Assembly: GCF_000143415.4 (NCBI RefSeq)
Contig: NW_003314296.1
Location: 186,001-250,000 of the forward strand
Source: Selaginella moellendorffii
Lineage: Eukaryota > Streptophyta > Lycopodiopsida > Selaginellales > Selaginellaceae
DNA length: 64,000 bases
Direction of reading: 5' to 3'
Positions 11,024 through 24,000 of this stretch are shown here, one piece after another. Each line of letters starts with the position of its first letter. The first letter of the stretch is position 1. Under the pieces are notes generated by a model. That model was not told where the DNA came from. It did no database searches and saw only the letters and a program-made list of their open reading frames with translations. The position numbers were made by a program, and so were the translations under genes.

Positions 11024-12001
11024 CTAGCCACGCCCGTAGAGCACATCCGGCGAGCTCACTTCACCGCGAAATGGGATCTCGATGCGCTCCTTGACGACGC
11101 ATTTGGAGACCCCATCCACGAAGATCATCACTTTGCCTGGAGGGCATCGCTCCTCCATCGCTGGAGCTCTCGGAGGAATCGCCAGCGATGGCGTCGGGAT
11201 CACTGGAGGAGCAGTGGTAGCCTCGCTCGAGCTCCTCCTTCTCTCGTGCCTGGATCCAATCTCCGAGAAGAGGATGATCGTGGTAAGAACACCCGCCATC
11301 ACCATCGCCGCTCGAGAGGTGACTCCAACCCCGGGGCCGAAGAGCCGGCCAGCAAATCTTCGCAGGTCCAAGCCCAGCTTGATCGGGATCCCGAGAAAGT
11401 TCGCCATGAACGTCTTGTGGATCTCTCCTCGATCGCCGTGCTGTTCTTCGATTCTAATCGGCTCTCCAGCCTGCGTGATCCGCGCTGGAGACTTCTCTTG
11501 CTCGATCCCCACGGGCTCTCCAGCGAACGCCAGAGCTTCGTGGATGATCTCCCATTCCTTGCCATGGTGGCTTCTTAGCCGGCTGAGAAGAATCAATCGG
11601 CTCTCCTCCAGCTCCGCGAGCGCTGTGTCTCGATCCATCCTTTGCTGCTGCTGGAGAGCCTGGAATTCGACATCCAGAGCGATCAATCCATGGACCAATT
11701 AAAGGCTTCTTCTCTTTACCTGGAGACACTCGAGCTGTTCTTCCAAGGCCTCGAGCGCATCGCGAATAGCGCCCAGGCTCTTCGCCTCGGCATTCGGCTC
11801 TCCGAGAAGACCTACATTTGACCCTTGCTCCTCCTCCTCCTCCTCGCCTCGATCTCGAGCAGCGCTGCTAACAGAGGAATCTCGCGCCTTACCAGCAGTG
11901 AGGAGGAACTCCGATTTGAGCGCGCGCTCGATGGCATCGTTGATCCGCGTGTGGAGATCCGAGGCGCGTTGGAGCACCACACTGATCTCATCAGGCTCCA
12001 T
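11024..12001 (-). CDS. PDV2: PLASTID DIVISION2-like outer-envelope protein
   Basis: Exons 12,001-11,720 and 11,659-11,024 (60-bp intron) give 305 residues; Arabidopsis PDV2 has 307. The N-terminal half is a coiled coil facing the cytosol, with family strings LQQQQRMDRDTALAELEESR and KEWEIIHEALAFAGEPV. A single membrane segment lies at about 210-228. The C-terminal tail has CPPGKV, KCVVKERIEIPF and ends in a Gly, matching the PDV2 end that binds ARC6 between the two envelope membranes. PDV2 recruits the dynamin ARC5 to the chloroplast division ring. An alternative acceptor nine bases downstream would remove three residues. The gene is on the same strand as IRE1. Confidence 0.93.
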
Positions 12002-13760
12002 AAACCCTAGCCAAGCATATGTCGAATATTCTGGTGCCTTGGCTCCGCATGGTCTCTAAGCAGTACAACCTTGTTAAGATTGTCACTGATTTACTCTTTT
12101 AAACTTTTGGTTTTAGATTTTCCCAGCTAAAAGTGAGTTATAAATGAAGACAAATAAATTGAAACGAATTGAAAAGAATTGAAAAGAATTCAAACTATTA
12201 AATGAAGACAAAAAATTTAAAATGAATTAAAACAAAGAAAATGATTGGCCCAGAAATACTTTGAGCAGTGTTTTAGGGTTCTAGAATATGGGCATAAAAT
12301 GGCTGTAAATGCCATTTTTTCATTTTAATTCGTTTTAATTTGTTTTAATTCGTTTTTCTTCATTTGATTTCATTTAATTTCATTTGATTTTGTCTGAATT
12401 CTTTTAAATGCATTTCAATTTATTTCAATTTTAAAATAATTTTTACTAATTAAACACCATATTTTACTTTGATACAATATCCAGAAAAAATGAATAAGGA
12501 TGAGGAAAAAAAACAAACAAACTAGTAGTTCACTAAATACTAAATTTGTGAATATCTTTAAAACATACTTTAGATAATATTATAAGGCATCAAACAGTTT
12601 CTCTAAATAGCCCTTATTGCATGAAGTAATAATAAATCTATACATAAAACTATATAGATAACTGATATTTGTTTCAATGCATTACCCACAACTTGAAAAA
12701 ATAATCTTTGATGGATTTGAACAGCTTTGAGATGTCTCTCTAGGTCTCATGGATGTCTTCTCTCATTTCACATCTAACCAACCATAAATGAAACATTGTT
12801 CACATTTAGTTTGAAATGGAAAGAATAATGGTATACCATTCTAAGCAAGGGATTTCTGGTTTATTTAAGCAAAATCTGTATGGGGATTAAGATGGTAGTG
12901 ATAGAATATGCTTAGATATTCTGGGATATTTTACCATCCAATGGTTATACTTAATTTATATTTGATTTATAAATTATAAACACCTTTATAATTATTAATC
13001 AATTGGATTATTAAAAAACTAAATAATAAATATATTATTATTAAGTAAACCAAGTGTTGTTGCATGCACTATACAGCAAATTATTAATATATAAATAATT
13101 TAAAAATGTTTTAGTTATTATTTAAACCATTGAGATTTCAATAATTTCAACCATAAAACTAAAACTTTACTTAATCACTCCTACTATTAGTTTATGTTTC
13201 TCATATAAATTACTAGTTATGTAAAAGAAATATTTAGAAATTTATGTTATACTTAGTAATTACAATTATATTCTTGCATAATATCATCACTCTCCACACT
13301 AGAAATATAAAAATAAATATTTTAAATTATTCAATATATGCATGTATGGTATATGGAAGTGTCTATTAGCCCAAAAAACTTAGTTTATATATAGGAGCAA
13401 TAGTACTCTAATTATTAATATATGGCATTGTAGCTATATACTTGAATCTCACATCATCCCCTCTCAGAAAAATGGAAAGTAGTCAAGGTTCTTTAGCTAA
13501 TGGGCTGTGATCTGGAGGAACATTAAGAGGCACTAATGGATTTGAAAGTGGTGTTAGTTGCTTCTAATCCTTTTATATGAAGCATTTTAGTCATTACATA
13601 TGCATAACTTTTGGAGGATTAACATGTTGAATGTTATACCAAACTTTATAAACTTGTGGTAAAACTTGTTACAACATCTAATATGGCCCCTTCTATTGAA
13701 CAAAGAGTGTTTAAGATAAACCACATACCATAAGTTTTTAAAAATAGACTAACACTAATA
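12002..13760. other. AT-rich region without genes; foldback-like repeat
   Basis: At about 12,143-12,430 purine-rich repeats (GAATTGAAAAGAATTGAAA; AAATGAATTAAAAC) are followed by their rough complement (CATTTTAATTCG, TTTAATTTCATTTGATTT), an imperfect inverted repeat like a decayed MITE. Sequence at about 13,370-13,460 resembles 57,385-57,510, so it is a dispersed repeat. Confidence 0.4.
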
Positions 13761-15678
13761 TGAGACACAAATCCCAAAGCCCAGAAAAGGAGCCAAAAGG
13801 GTGCCACATGGCAATGGCTGAAGCGGAAGCCAAACGGGAGTAGTATATTTGGAGTAAGAGCCCCGACTCAAAAAATTGAGAGTGGGAGTGGAACTCTCAA
13901 CAAAGGGCTCAAGGAATGAGCACGAAGCAAGTAACAAGTGAGTTTCTAGAAAAAGGACAACAGGACCAACACAAGACACGTGAAAGTGTCAAAAAAGGAG
14001 TCTCCAAAGGAACAAAAGTTCTAAAAAATATAGTAGGGAGAGTGTGGGGGTTAGACCCCAATGGAGCTAGTTTGGCCAAGAAAGGCCAGTTTAGCTTTAA
14101 GTATAAGTTGGTGCACTAGCATGGAGAGTCATGCCAGGCATCCTGTGTGGTGCTGTTTGTAGATGCATATATGGAGGTTAGGTTCAAGTCCCAACTCTTT
14201 AGTGCTTGGGTTTTCATTAGGGTGAGGTGATGGTTTGGAATATGAGGACACTTATTTTTCAGTAGTTATAAACTCTTAATAAGGAGACTAGCTTGGGCAT
14301 ATCACCAAGCAGGGGATGCCTCGAAGTCGTGATGCATGATTAGATTGCTTAGTGTGGCCCGATATATATAATTTGAACATTTTGGTGCGAGTGGCATCAA
14401 GGATGTGGTGAATGAGATGGGGGCATCTAGTTTCAGTTGCTATGGACCCTTGGCTAGAAGAGCTAAATTGAGTGCACCACCAAGTGTGGGGGATGCTTCT
14501 AGGGTCATGGTTAATAACTTAAAGGTCTGGAAAACCTAGGACCTATTTGCAAACCTATTAAGGTGTCAAGGTTAGATCACTAGGTGATCTTATGGCTAAA
14601 ACAAAGACAAGGTCCTTGTGAGGTTAAGGAATAAGGTTCCTATTTCAAAGTATTAATTTTAACTATTGATGATGGTATGGCTTGGTCGAGGTGACCAAAC
14701 GGGAAGAACACCTAAGGGAAATGAGTTGTGTCAATGTGATGGTATAGTGAGTCTAGAGAAAATAATTTCTATAAAAGACTTATAGGAGGGTCACAAAGTT
14801 GGGCTATAGATGGAGCCCATAAAAAAAAATGTTAAAGAGATGTACTAAAGGTGAACATCTTCTAGACTTGGCAAAGTAAAGTCTTTGTTATGGAACCGAA
14901 AGGATACTTCGAGAATGGAGGTAATGATCCTATGTTGCTAGGTGTAACAATTAAAGTATAGGAGCAAAAGACTAGTGGCCAACTTTGGGCCATGGAATTC
15001 ATTGGAAAGAATCTAAATGGAAAAGTTAGACAAGGAACGCTTATATGTTTAATGCTAACAGATTGTGAAAAAGGAAATATATATCTGAGGATGGATTTCT
15101 AAATGCTCCAATCTGACAAAGTGAAAATTCCAAAGCAGGGAGCAGCAAAGTAGTCAAATGATAGGGCTGTGGACAACTTTAACATAAAATATGGAAAAAT
15201 AAAATTTAGTGTCTAGAGTGGCACAAAATAGGAGAGAGGGTGATGGTGGCCCTCAAGTAGAAAACTTCCTAGGATGGGGAAGTGGAATTTGCACAATATG
15301 TGCAATGTAAGGTGTCAGAAACACCTAGAAAATTGACTTTGACAAGTCAAATTTAAGAATTCAAAAGTGCAAAGGTTATATCGATAATACTTGAGAATGA
15401 GTAGTGAGATTGAGATAGAAAAGGTGTCTCTAACAGGTTTAGCAAGAATTAAACCAATAAAAGGAGAGAACCACCACAAATGGTCGAATGAATCTTTATG
15501 TTATAGAGATTATGCTCCTTAAAGGATGAATAAGGCATGGGCAGCCTTCAATGTCAAACCATTAACAAATATTGGCTAGGTGCCAAAGATGGAAAGGGTA
15601 ATATATATTGATATTACTTTATAAAATGGTTTATCGTTCAATAAGGACATCAAACTTCGTGTATAGGTGGTGGAGTTA

Positions 15679-17332
15679 TAAGACACAAATCCCAAAGCCC
15701 CAAAAGTGGAGCCAAAAGGGTGCCACATGGCAGTGGCCAAAGTAGAAGCCAAACAGGAGTAGCATGTTTGGACTAAGAATGCCGACTTGAAAAATCAAGA
15801 GTGGGAGTGGAACTCCCAATGAAGGGCTTGGGGAACAAACACGAAGCAAGCAACAAGTGAGTCTCTAGAAAAGGGACAAAGGGACCAACATAGGACATAT
15901 GGAAGTGTCAAAGAAGGAGTATGAGGAAGAGTCCCAGATGGACCCGAGGAGGAGTCTAAGATGGACCCGAAATGCAGTCCGAGATGGGTCCGAAATGGAC
16001 TATGAGATGGATCTGAAATGGAATCTGAGATGGAGTTTGAGATGGATTCGAGATGGAATCCAAGATGGAGTCTGAGATGGAGTTCGAAATGGACCCGAGA
16101 TGGAATCTGAGATGGAGTTCAAGATGGACCTGAGATGGAGTTCGAGATGGAATCCAAAATGGACCTGAGATGGAGTCTGAGATGGAGTCCAAGGTGGAAC
16201 TGAGACTGAGATCGAGACCAAGACTAAGACTGAGTCCAAGTCTGAGTTTGAGTCCAAGACCGAGACTAAGTCCAAGTCCGAGTTAGTTCAAGTCCGAGTC
16301 CGAATACTAATACAAGTTGTTGGGTGAAAGCCCAAAGCGATTGTCCCCCGGGGGGGGGGGGGCGCTGCAAAGGGTTCCAAAAGTATAGTAAGGGGAGGGT
16401 GGGGGTTGGACCCCCGTGGAGTTAGTTTGGCCCGGAAAGGCCAGTTTGGCCCCGGAAGGCCATACCCCACTGTTGGGGGATGGGATGACCACTAGGAAGT
16501 CCAAGGCTAGAGTGAATACGGACTGACAAGCGGGATGGCTTGGTGAAGTATTCAAGAGTTGGCTCTATTTCCCTCGGGAGATCAAATAGTCAATGCTCCC
16601 AATACAAGCATAGGTGGCACTACCTACTTGGATACCTAGCATGGCTCAATAGAACCTTGCTCTAAATCCATGGCTAGAGCACCTAAAGGCGGAAGGTGGG
16701 GAGAGTACCTATAAGGCTCGCATAGGGCCACGGTGTTCTAAATTGTTGTCCCAAAGTCTTAGATTGTGGAAAGGAAGAGGAATAGTCCTCTAGTGTAGTG
16801 ACCAAAGCTACAGTCATGTGGCAAGGTAGTCCCAAAGGATCGTGGGACTTAGTGGTCGAGCCTATGGGCCTTGATCCAATGGTAGTGTTGGTGCACACGG
16901 CCATGGACAGAAAAGGATTTGGTAGGGACTATGAAAGGGATATTGGGGAAGGCTGTTCCCCATGTTTGCGGGCATTTTAAAGATGCTAAGGAGTGGATCT
17001 AAGATGGTCACTCATGGACAAATGGCCTAGTTTTTGAGAAACGGGATTGCGATGTAAAATGGTGCTGGACCACCGGTGTGACCAAAGTGAATGGGCATGG
17101 CCTTAGCATAACGGGGGCTGGTATGTCGGTGGTGCCTTAGGGTGTCGGTCATGGGATTGGACACATGGAGCACTTGGACAAAGTGCAAAGGTTGAGTGGC
17201 ATGGATGCCATTCTCGAGGTTAGCAAGCCGAAGTCCTAAATTGGACTTATGAATGTTGTGAATGAGACTCCTCTAAATGGTTAAAAGTGTGGTTAAGTGA
17301 CTAAAGTAGAATGAAAAAATTAGTTGCTTACA
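15679..17332 (+). repeat. family A long terminal repeat (3' LTR)
   Basis: About 1.65 kb, beginning TAAGACACAAATCCC and ending GTTGCTTACA. It matches the inverted LTR at 25,748-27,350 over its full length, including the tandem array, the G-tract module and the end. Confidence 0.75.
15940..16320 (+). repeat. tandem array inside family A LTR
   Basis: Imperfect repeats of GAGATGGAGTC(C/T) alternating with GAGATGGACC, later drifting to GAGTCCAAGACCGAGACT. The inverted equivalents are at 21,290-21,610 and 26,760-27,140. They create long fake open frames rich in Ser-Ile-Ser-Asp. Confidence 0.85.
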
Positions 17333-18763
17333 ACTAAGTCATCCACTTTGTACTCTACACCTAGATGATGATAAGAGTTGTACCCACTTGTACGTGGCCA
17401 AATATTCAATAAACTCCACTTGGACAAGTGGAATAATGCTTGTTGAATATTGATCCTAAGACTTAATATTAGCAACTCGTGGTAGTCATGAAAGTAAACT
17501 CAACTTTATTGGTAGTATCAAATCATGACCATATAAAAGTTTATATAGTGAAGCACTAACAAAAGTTTATATTGCTACAATATATATATTTAAAAGAGAT
17601 GGTAAATATCCATCCCAATCCGAATACTAAAAGTTCATATATTTCACGATCATTCTTTTGAAGATTTGAACAAACTATTTCACCATGATAAGCACTTATA
17701 AAAGTGTGGTGTATCCCTAATCAAGATGTTAAAAATCCGAAATGCCTCAACCATAAATATAGGACTATTATATGAAAGAATCCACTCAAGATAGAAATGT
17801 TGAAATATCACTCAATTGAGAAAGAAGTACCTAATAATAGTCACTAATGCATTAGCAAAAGCATCAACTTCCACTCAGAAAGTTAAGTAATTGGAGGCAA
17901 TAATAACATACTCATTGCCAATAGTGAATTGTGGAAAAGGCCTTATTAAATCAAATACCATTAACTCAAATAGACAGGAAGTTACAATTGACTCCAATTG
18001 TCCTTTCACAACATAAAGGGGAACATTATAAGCTTGGCATTAAACACAACTACACATATACCAAATAACATTATATTGCATCTCTAGCCAATAGAAAAAC
18101 CCATGCAACTTCTCAATTATATGCCAATGTCTTATATACCTATCTAGAATAAAAGAGTTATGATAAACATAGAGAAAGTGTAAAATAAATATTAAAGGCA
18201 CCATTAGCCATAAATGATTATCATGATCAGTCCCAACAAAATAAAAAATAGTATTCTCAAGGTGATATTGAGAATATAAATGCCAAAATAGCAAATCATC
18301 AATAAATAATGCAAGATTCTTAAAGGCCTCACAAAGCCTTTAGATCCATAAATCAACTTTTTAAGCTTCATGAAGCTCATGGTAAATTTTTCTTTACACT
18401 TTATAGACACTAAACATCATGTATAATAACTATTAATAGCACAAGATCCTTATCCAAAAAATTCACAGATACTAAAGTAATAGGCTTATCAGGAACAAGA
18501 GAAAAGAGTGAAGAAGGGAGAGGAGCTTAAGAAATGGTATCAATATTAGCCATAGAACTCTTTAGGCAATGAACAACTTTGAAATCATATATTTAAAATT
18601 TAGGGCCCACCAAATAATATGACCAATCAAGTTCCTCCACTTCAATAATGAAGTAGCTACAACATGATCAACTTTTAGTAATGTCTAAGAACCATGTAAA
18701 TACGCATGAAGCTTTTCAAAACTCTAAATTGTTACTAAACACTCCTTCACTATTATAGAGTAC
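17333..18763. other. AT-rich decayed repeat DNA, no gene recognised
   Basis: The sequence follows the family A LTR. There is no coding frame with family resemblance and no intact repeat boundary that I can define. Confidence 0.35.
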
Positions 18764-20460
18764 TGTAAAATCTTGAGTTTAGACTTCTCAAGAGGTCATC
18801 CAAGCCAGTACTATTGAAGCTCAAAAATGATTAACTCCAAGTATTCTAATACCCTTAACTTATTGGAAAAGAAGTGGTTGTTTGCTGCCTTGCTTTTGGC
18901 AATTGGCCAGCCCCACCAAAAACCCTCCTTGTCACACTCACCATAGTCATACACACACACCCCCCATCTCTCTCTCTCTCCCTCTCTCTCTCTTCCACTC
19001 ATTCATCACTATTGAACCTTCCTTCCTTCCTCCCCCCCCCTGACTGATTGACTAACTAACTAACTTATTGACTTACTTACCATCTCCCTCGGGCTCCCCT
19101 GCTTGGAGCTTTCCGGCCTGCCACCGCTAACACCCAACCCACCTTGGTCGTGCCAATATGGCTAATGGACGATGATCGTTGTTTTCAACCACCAACCAAC
19201 AAATTGCCGATCTAAGTCCTCTCCCTCACAGGCACCAGTTGTCTTCTTCTTCTTCTTCGGGGTGCTGCACTTGCCGCACCTCTTCCCAACCACCCTGGGA
19301 CACTCCCATCATCACCACCATCATCATCATGATGGCACCTCTTGTCTCCTCTACTTTGCTCTCTGGGCCAGGAGTCATCTTCGAAGAGACATGGGCTGGT
19401 GTCTACTACTATGGAGGAAAGGCTTGATGGTGGTGCACACTGCACACACTGGCGGGGGAGTGGTCCGGCCAGGAAAGAAAGAGAGGGCAAGGGCAGATTG
19501 GATGGGGGTCAGCTGCGGCATTTTGGGCGACTACCCAGGAGAGGGGAGGCCATGTTAGTCAATGGTTGGGTCTCTCTCTAAGAAAGAAGGGTGGCACTAT
19601 CTACATGGCGGGCGCTCAGAGGCTGATAGGACATAGAATGGGTCTCTCTCACATATACAGAGAACACTCTTGATGATAGGGCGGCGTGGATCAATGCATG
19701 TAGGGGTGTTGGGCCCATAGGGAACAATGGGATGTCAGAGTGGCCCCTTTTTGGGTGGGTATCATGTGGCGCACCCATCAATCAAAGCGAACTCGGCCAG
19801 CATGCACATGATGCATAGGGTGTTCTTCATCTTCTGTTGGGGCTATTGGCTTGCCTCGCCCGGTACAAGTGTGGCCCATAGAGCGCATGTGGCAAGTGAG
19901 GCAAGTTTTTACCCAGGAATGGGCTCTCCTAGGCTAGTAGTCGAGGTCATCGTGTGTCAGTGTTAGTAGGGTTTTTTGTTCGAGGCAATAGTGGGGGATG
20001 GTTTCAGTGTTAGTGGGCCTTTCCTAGGTACACTTTTATTCATGGGCCCTTTCTTTTATATTTAAAGCTCTATGAATCATCTCTCGAGTTATTCTCTTTA
20101 GTTGTTTACAATCCACTATGCTTTTTTGCAAGGTTAAGTCCTTATAAATAGAATTTGAGAGCCATAGCTTTCTCGAGAGCCCTTCTCTCTTGACACCCTA
20201 TCCCTCGGGTCAAGGGCATACTGGACCTACTAGATGTCATTTTTAACATATGGTGTAATTCTCCTAGTCAACTGATAGAGTTGGACCCAAGACTTTTCTG
20301 ATACTAAATGTAAAATCTTGAGTTTAGACTTCCCGGGAGGTCACCCAAACCCAAGGACACTTAACCCTAAGTATCTCAAAACCCTTAAGCAATTGGAAAA
20401 AAAGGTGCACTCTTATTCATGGGCCTTTTCCCTCTACTTACATGTAGTTTATCTCTACTA
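18764..20460 (-). mobile_element. decayed LTR element, family C
   Basis: The start string TGTAAAATCTTGAGTTTAGAC occurs at 18,764 and again at 20,309 in the same direction, each followed by AGGTCA(C/T)CCAA and CCCTTAA...TTGGAAAA. The second copy is preceded by TCTGATACTAAA, the complement of a tRNA-Met-type primer site, placing a minus-strand 5' LTR there. Most internal DNA and most of the second LTR are missing. Simple repeats (CT)n at about 18,966-18,997 and (CAT)n at about 19,307-19,330 lie within. Confidence 0.45.
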
Positions 20461-21061
20461 ATTGTAATGTATGGCTAATGTATGCAATAGGATGGTGTTG
20501 CTTAAGCACACTCAAGCTCTCTTGCATTAACACACCTCCAAAATTAATATCAAAAGCATCCATGTGCAATAAATGTAGTTAGGATATACCAAAATTAGAG
20601 GAGTCACCACTAACTTTTTGAGATTTGTAAATGCCCATTCATAGTTTATAGACTAAATGAAAAACAATATTGATGACTTCAATTACACTTGCAATGGTGT
20701 AATATGATTAGAAAGATGATAAAACAAATGACTAAGATATTGCTCCATGCCTAAAAAGCATACACTTCAGAATAAGGAACTTTAAAATAGCCACAAGTAA
20801 GTCAAGATCAACTTATAAATCTTCATAAAAAATATGGTATCCAAGATAAGTCTTATCCTTAGATCACTTCAGCTACTTTAGGTTTAAACTAACTTCCCCC
20901 AATTCAACACTTTACAAATATTATAGATGTGCTTTTTTTACGTCCCCTCCAAATGGATTAAAACATCTTTGATAAAATCAGCAATCATCTCTAACTTATT
21001 GCAAAGAATCTTGTCCATCTATGCACCTCAAAGAACATTGTCCATCATACACCTCATTTAT
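20461..21061. other. AT-rich sequence, no gene recognised
   Basis: Lies between the family C relic and the truncated family A LTR. No supported feature. Confidence 0.35.
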
Positions 21062-24000
21062 TAATCTGTATTTACTTTAGTTTTGGACTTCCTAGTGGTC
21101 ATTTCATCACCCAACAGCTGGGTATGGCCTTCTTAGGCCAAACTGGCCTTTCCTGGCCAAACTGGCTTTACTGGGATCCAACCCCCACACTCTCCCTACT
21201 ATACTTTTGGAACCCCCTACAACCCCCTTCGGAGGACAATCACTTTGGGCTTTCACCTAACAGCCTGTATTAGTATTTGGACTCGGACTTGGTCTCAGTC
21301 TTGGTTTTGGACTCGGACTCGGTCTTGGTCTCAATCTCGCTCTCGGTTCCATCTCAGACTCCATTTCGGACTCCATCTCGGACTCCATCTCAGGTCCATC
21401 TCGGACTCCATCTTGGGTCCATCTCGGACTCCATCTCGGGTCCATCTTGGACTCCATCTCAGCTCCCATCTCAGACTCCATCTCAGGTCCCACCTCAGAC
21501 TCCATCTCGGGTCCCATCTCAGACTCCATCTCAGGTCCATCTCAGACTCCATCTCAGGTCCATCTCGAACTCCATCTCAGGTCCCATCTCGAACTCCATC
21601 TCAAGTCCCGTGCTAGTCCTCTTGTGTCCCTTTCTAGAGACTCACTTACGGCTTGCTTCGTGCTCGTTCTTGAGCACTTCATTGGGAGTTCCACTCCTAC
21701 TCTTGACTTTTCAAGTTGGAGCGTTTAATCCAAACGTGTTATGCTCATTTGGCTTTCGCTTCAGCCACTATCACATGACACCCTTTCGGCTCCACTTTGG
21801 GGCTTAGGGATTTGTGTCTCATAACTCCAGCACCCATAGACAAAGTTTGATATCCTCATCGAATGATAAACTATTTTATAAAGTAATATTAGCCAATATT
21901 TGTCAATGGTTTGAGACCAAAGGCTCATTATGCCTTGTCCATCCTCTAAGGAGTATAATCTCTCCAACATAAAGACTGGTTCGACCACCTGTGCTGGTTT
22001 TCTCCCTTTTATTGGTTTAATTCTCACTAAACCCTTTAGAGACACCTCTTTCTCAATTCCACTAGTCATTCTTGAGTAGTCTCAGTTTCCATTGATATAA
22101 ACTTTGCACTTTGGAACTTTTAATTTTTACTTCTCGGAGTCAATTTCCTGGGTGTCTTCAACACCTTGCATTGCACATTTTGTGCAACTCTACTTCTCCA
22201 TCCTAGGAAGTTCTCTACTCAAGGGCACTATCATCCTCTTTTCTATTTTATGCCACATTTGGCACTAAGTTCCAGTTATCCTAATTTATGCTAGGGCTGT
22301 CCACAACTTTATCATTTAGTTACTTTATTGCTCCCTACCTTGGAACTTTTACCTTCGCCAAATCAGAATAATTGGGAATCTATCCTTAGAAATACATTAC
22401 CTCCCCACAATCCGTTAGCATTTGACATATTAGTGTTTTTGGCCTAACTTTGCCATTTGGGTTCTATTTCAGGATTCCCATGGCTCTTTTCTTAGCCACT
22501 AGTCTTTTGCTCTTATCCATTAATTGTTGCACCAAACAACATAGGATCACTACCTCCATCCTTGAGATATTCTTTTGGTTCCATAGCAAAAACTCTACTT
22601 TGCCAAGTTTAAAGAGTGTTCACCCCTAGTAGGTCTTTTTAGCATTTTCTGTTATGGGTTCCATCCACTACCTAACTTCGTGACCCTCCCATAGGTTTCT
22701 CCTAGAGACTACTTTCTTTTGGACTCACTATACCATTACCTTGACATAACTCATTTCCCATAAGTGTTTTTCCCACTTGATCACCTTGACCAAGCCACAT
22801 CATTATCATTAACTCAAATTGATATTTTGAACTAGGAACCTTATTCTTTACCCAAACAAGGACATTGTCCTTATTTAGCCACAAGATCATTTAAAGATCT
22901 CATTTTGGCACCTTAACAGGTTTGCCAATAAATACTAAGTCTTCCAAACTTTTAAGTTGTTGACCATAACCCCGAGGGCATCCCCCACACTTGGTGGTGC
23001 ACCCAAGCCAGCCCTTCCAGCCAAAGGTCCATAGCAACTGAGATTGGGTGTCTCCATCTCTTTCACCACGTCCTTGGTGCCACTTACACCAAAGTGTTCA
23101 AGTTAGATATGCCGAGCTTTCACATTAAGCAATTTAACCATGTATCACGACTCCGAGGCATCCCCCGCTTGGTAGTGTGCCCAAGCTAGTCTCCTTACTA
23201 AAAGTCCATAACCACCGAAAAATGAGTGTCCTTATATTCCAAACCATCACCTCGCCCTAGTGAGTTGGGACTTGAACCTAAGCACTAGAGGGTCAGGACT
23301 TGAACCCAACCTCCGTATATGCATTTACAGACAGCATTACACAGGATGCTTGGCGTGACTCCCCACGCCAGTGCACCAACTTATATTTAAAACACACTAC
23401 AAAGTTCCTCTAAACTGCCAAATCCTCTCATTTAACAAATCTATGATCATGCATGGACTTGCCAATCTTGCTTAGCAAGTCATCTAACCAACGTAACATG
23501 GTTTTATGTATAAGCGTGAAAATCCTTAATCATTAATTTTCATTCAAAGCTATCCCTTTGAACACTCGAGAACTACTTCCCCAATTTTGATAGTATTACC
23601 TTATGACAAGCTTTAAGACCACGCTTCTACTGTGCCACTCTAATTTCACGCGTTTTATAAAACCATTTACACTTGGCTTTTTAGGTACTAAGCTATCTAG
23701 AATTGTCTTTGGGAACTTTGAAGGAACTCAGTCCCTTAGCTTGCTAAAGCTTCTCCTTTCGCAAGCTTTCTAATTGTTATATGGTCTAACATGGATAATT
23801 CTATGATCTAGACTCTTCATGGCACCATAGTTGCTAATAGCGATATGTTTGAATGCCCACTTGATTCTCCACTCCTAACTGACATAACCACCCTTAGTTC
23901 GATTCTTATAGTTTGGTTCTATCCCCTTACTACTTGCTTTTGGCCTTACATATTTCCTTTAGCTATTCGCCTCCAGACTAGGAGGATAGCTTTGCACTTT

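Larger units (their letters stand above)
13761..17332 (+). mobile_element. LTR retroelement, family A, plus-strand copy, decayed
   Basis: A truncated left LTR (13,761 to about 14,090, starting TGAGACACAAATCC) joins internal sequence, followed by a full right LTR. Internal sequence at 14,090-15,678 matches, in inverted orientation, parts of 21.8-25.7 kb. No gag or pol frame survives. Confidence 0.7.

Noticed and set aside
15956-16275. Open frames of Ser-Ile-Ser-Asp repeats (also at 21,245-21,807 and 26,942-27,336)
   Set aside because: They are produced by the tandem array in family A LTRs and appear in several frames and strands.
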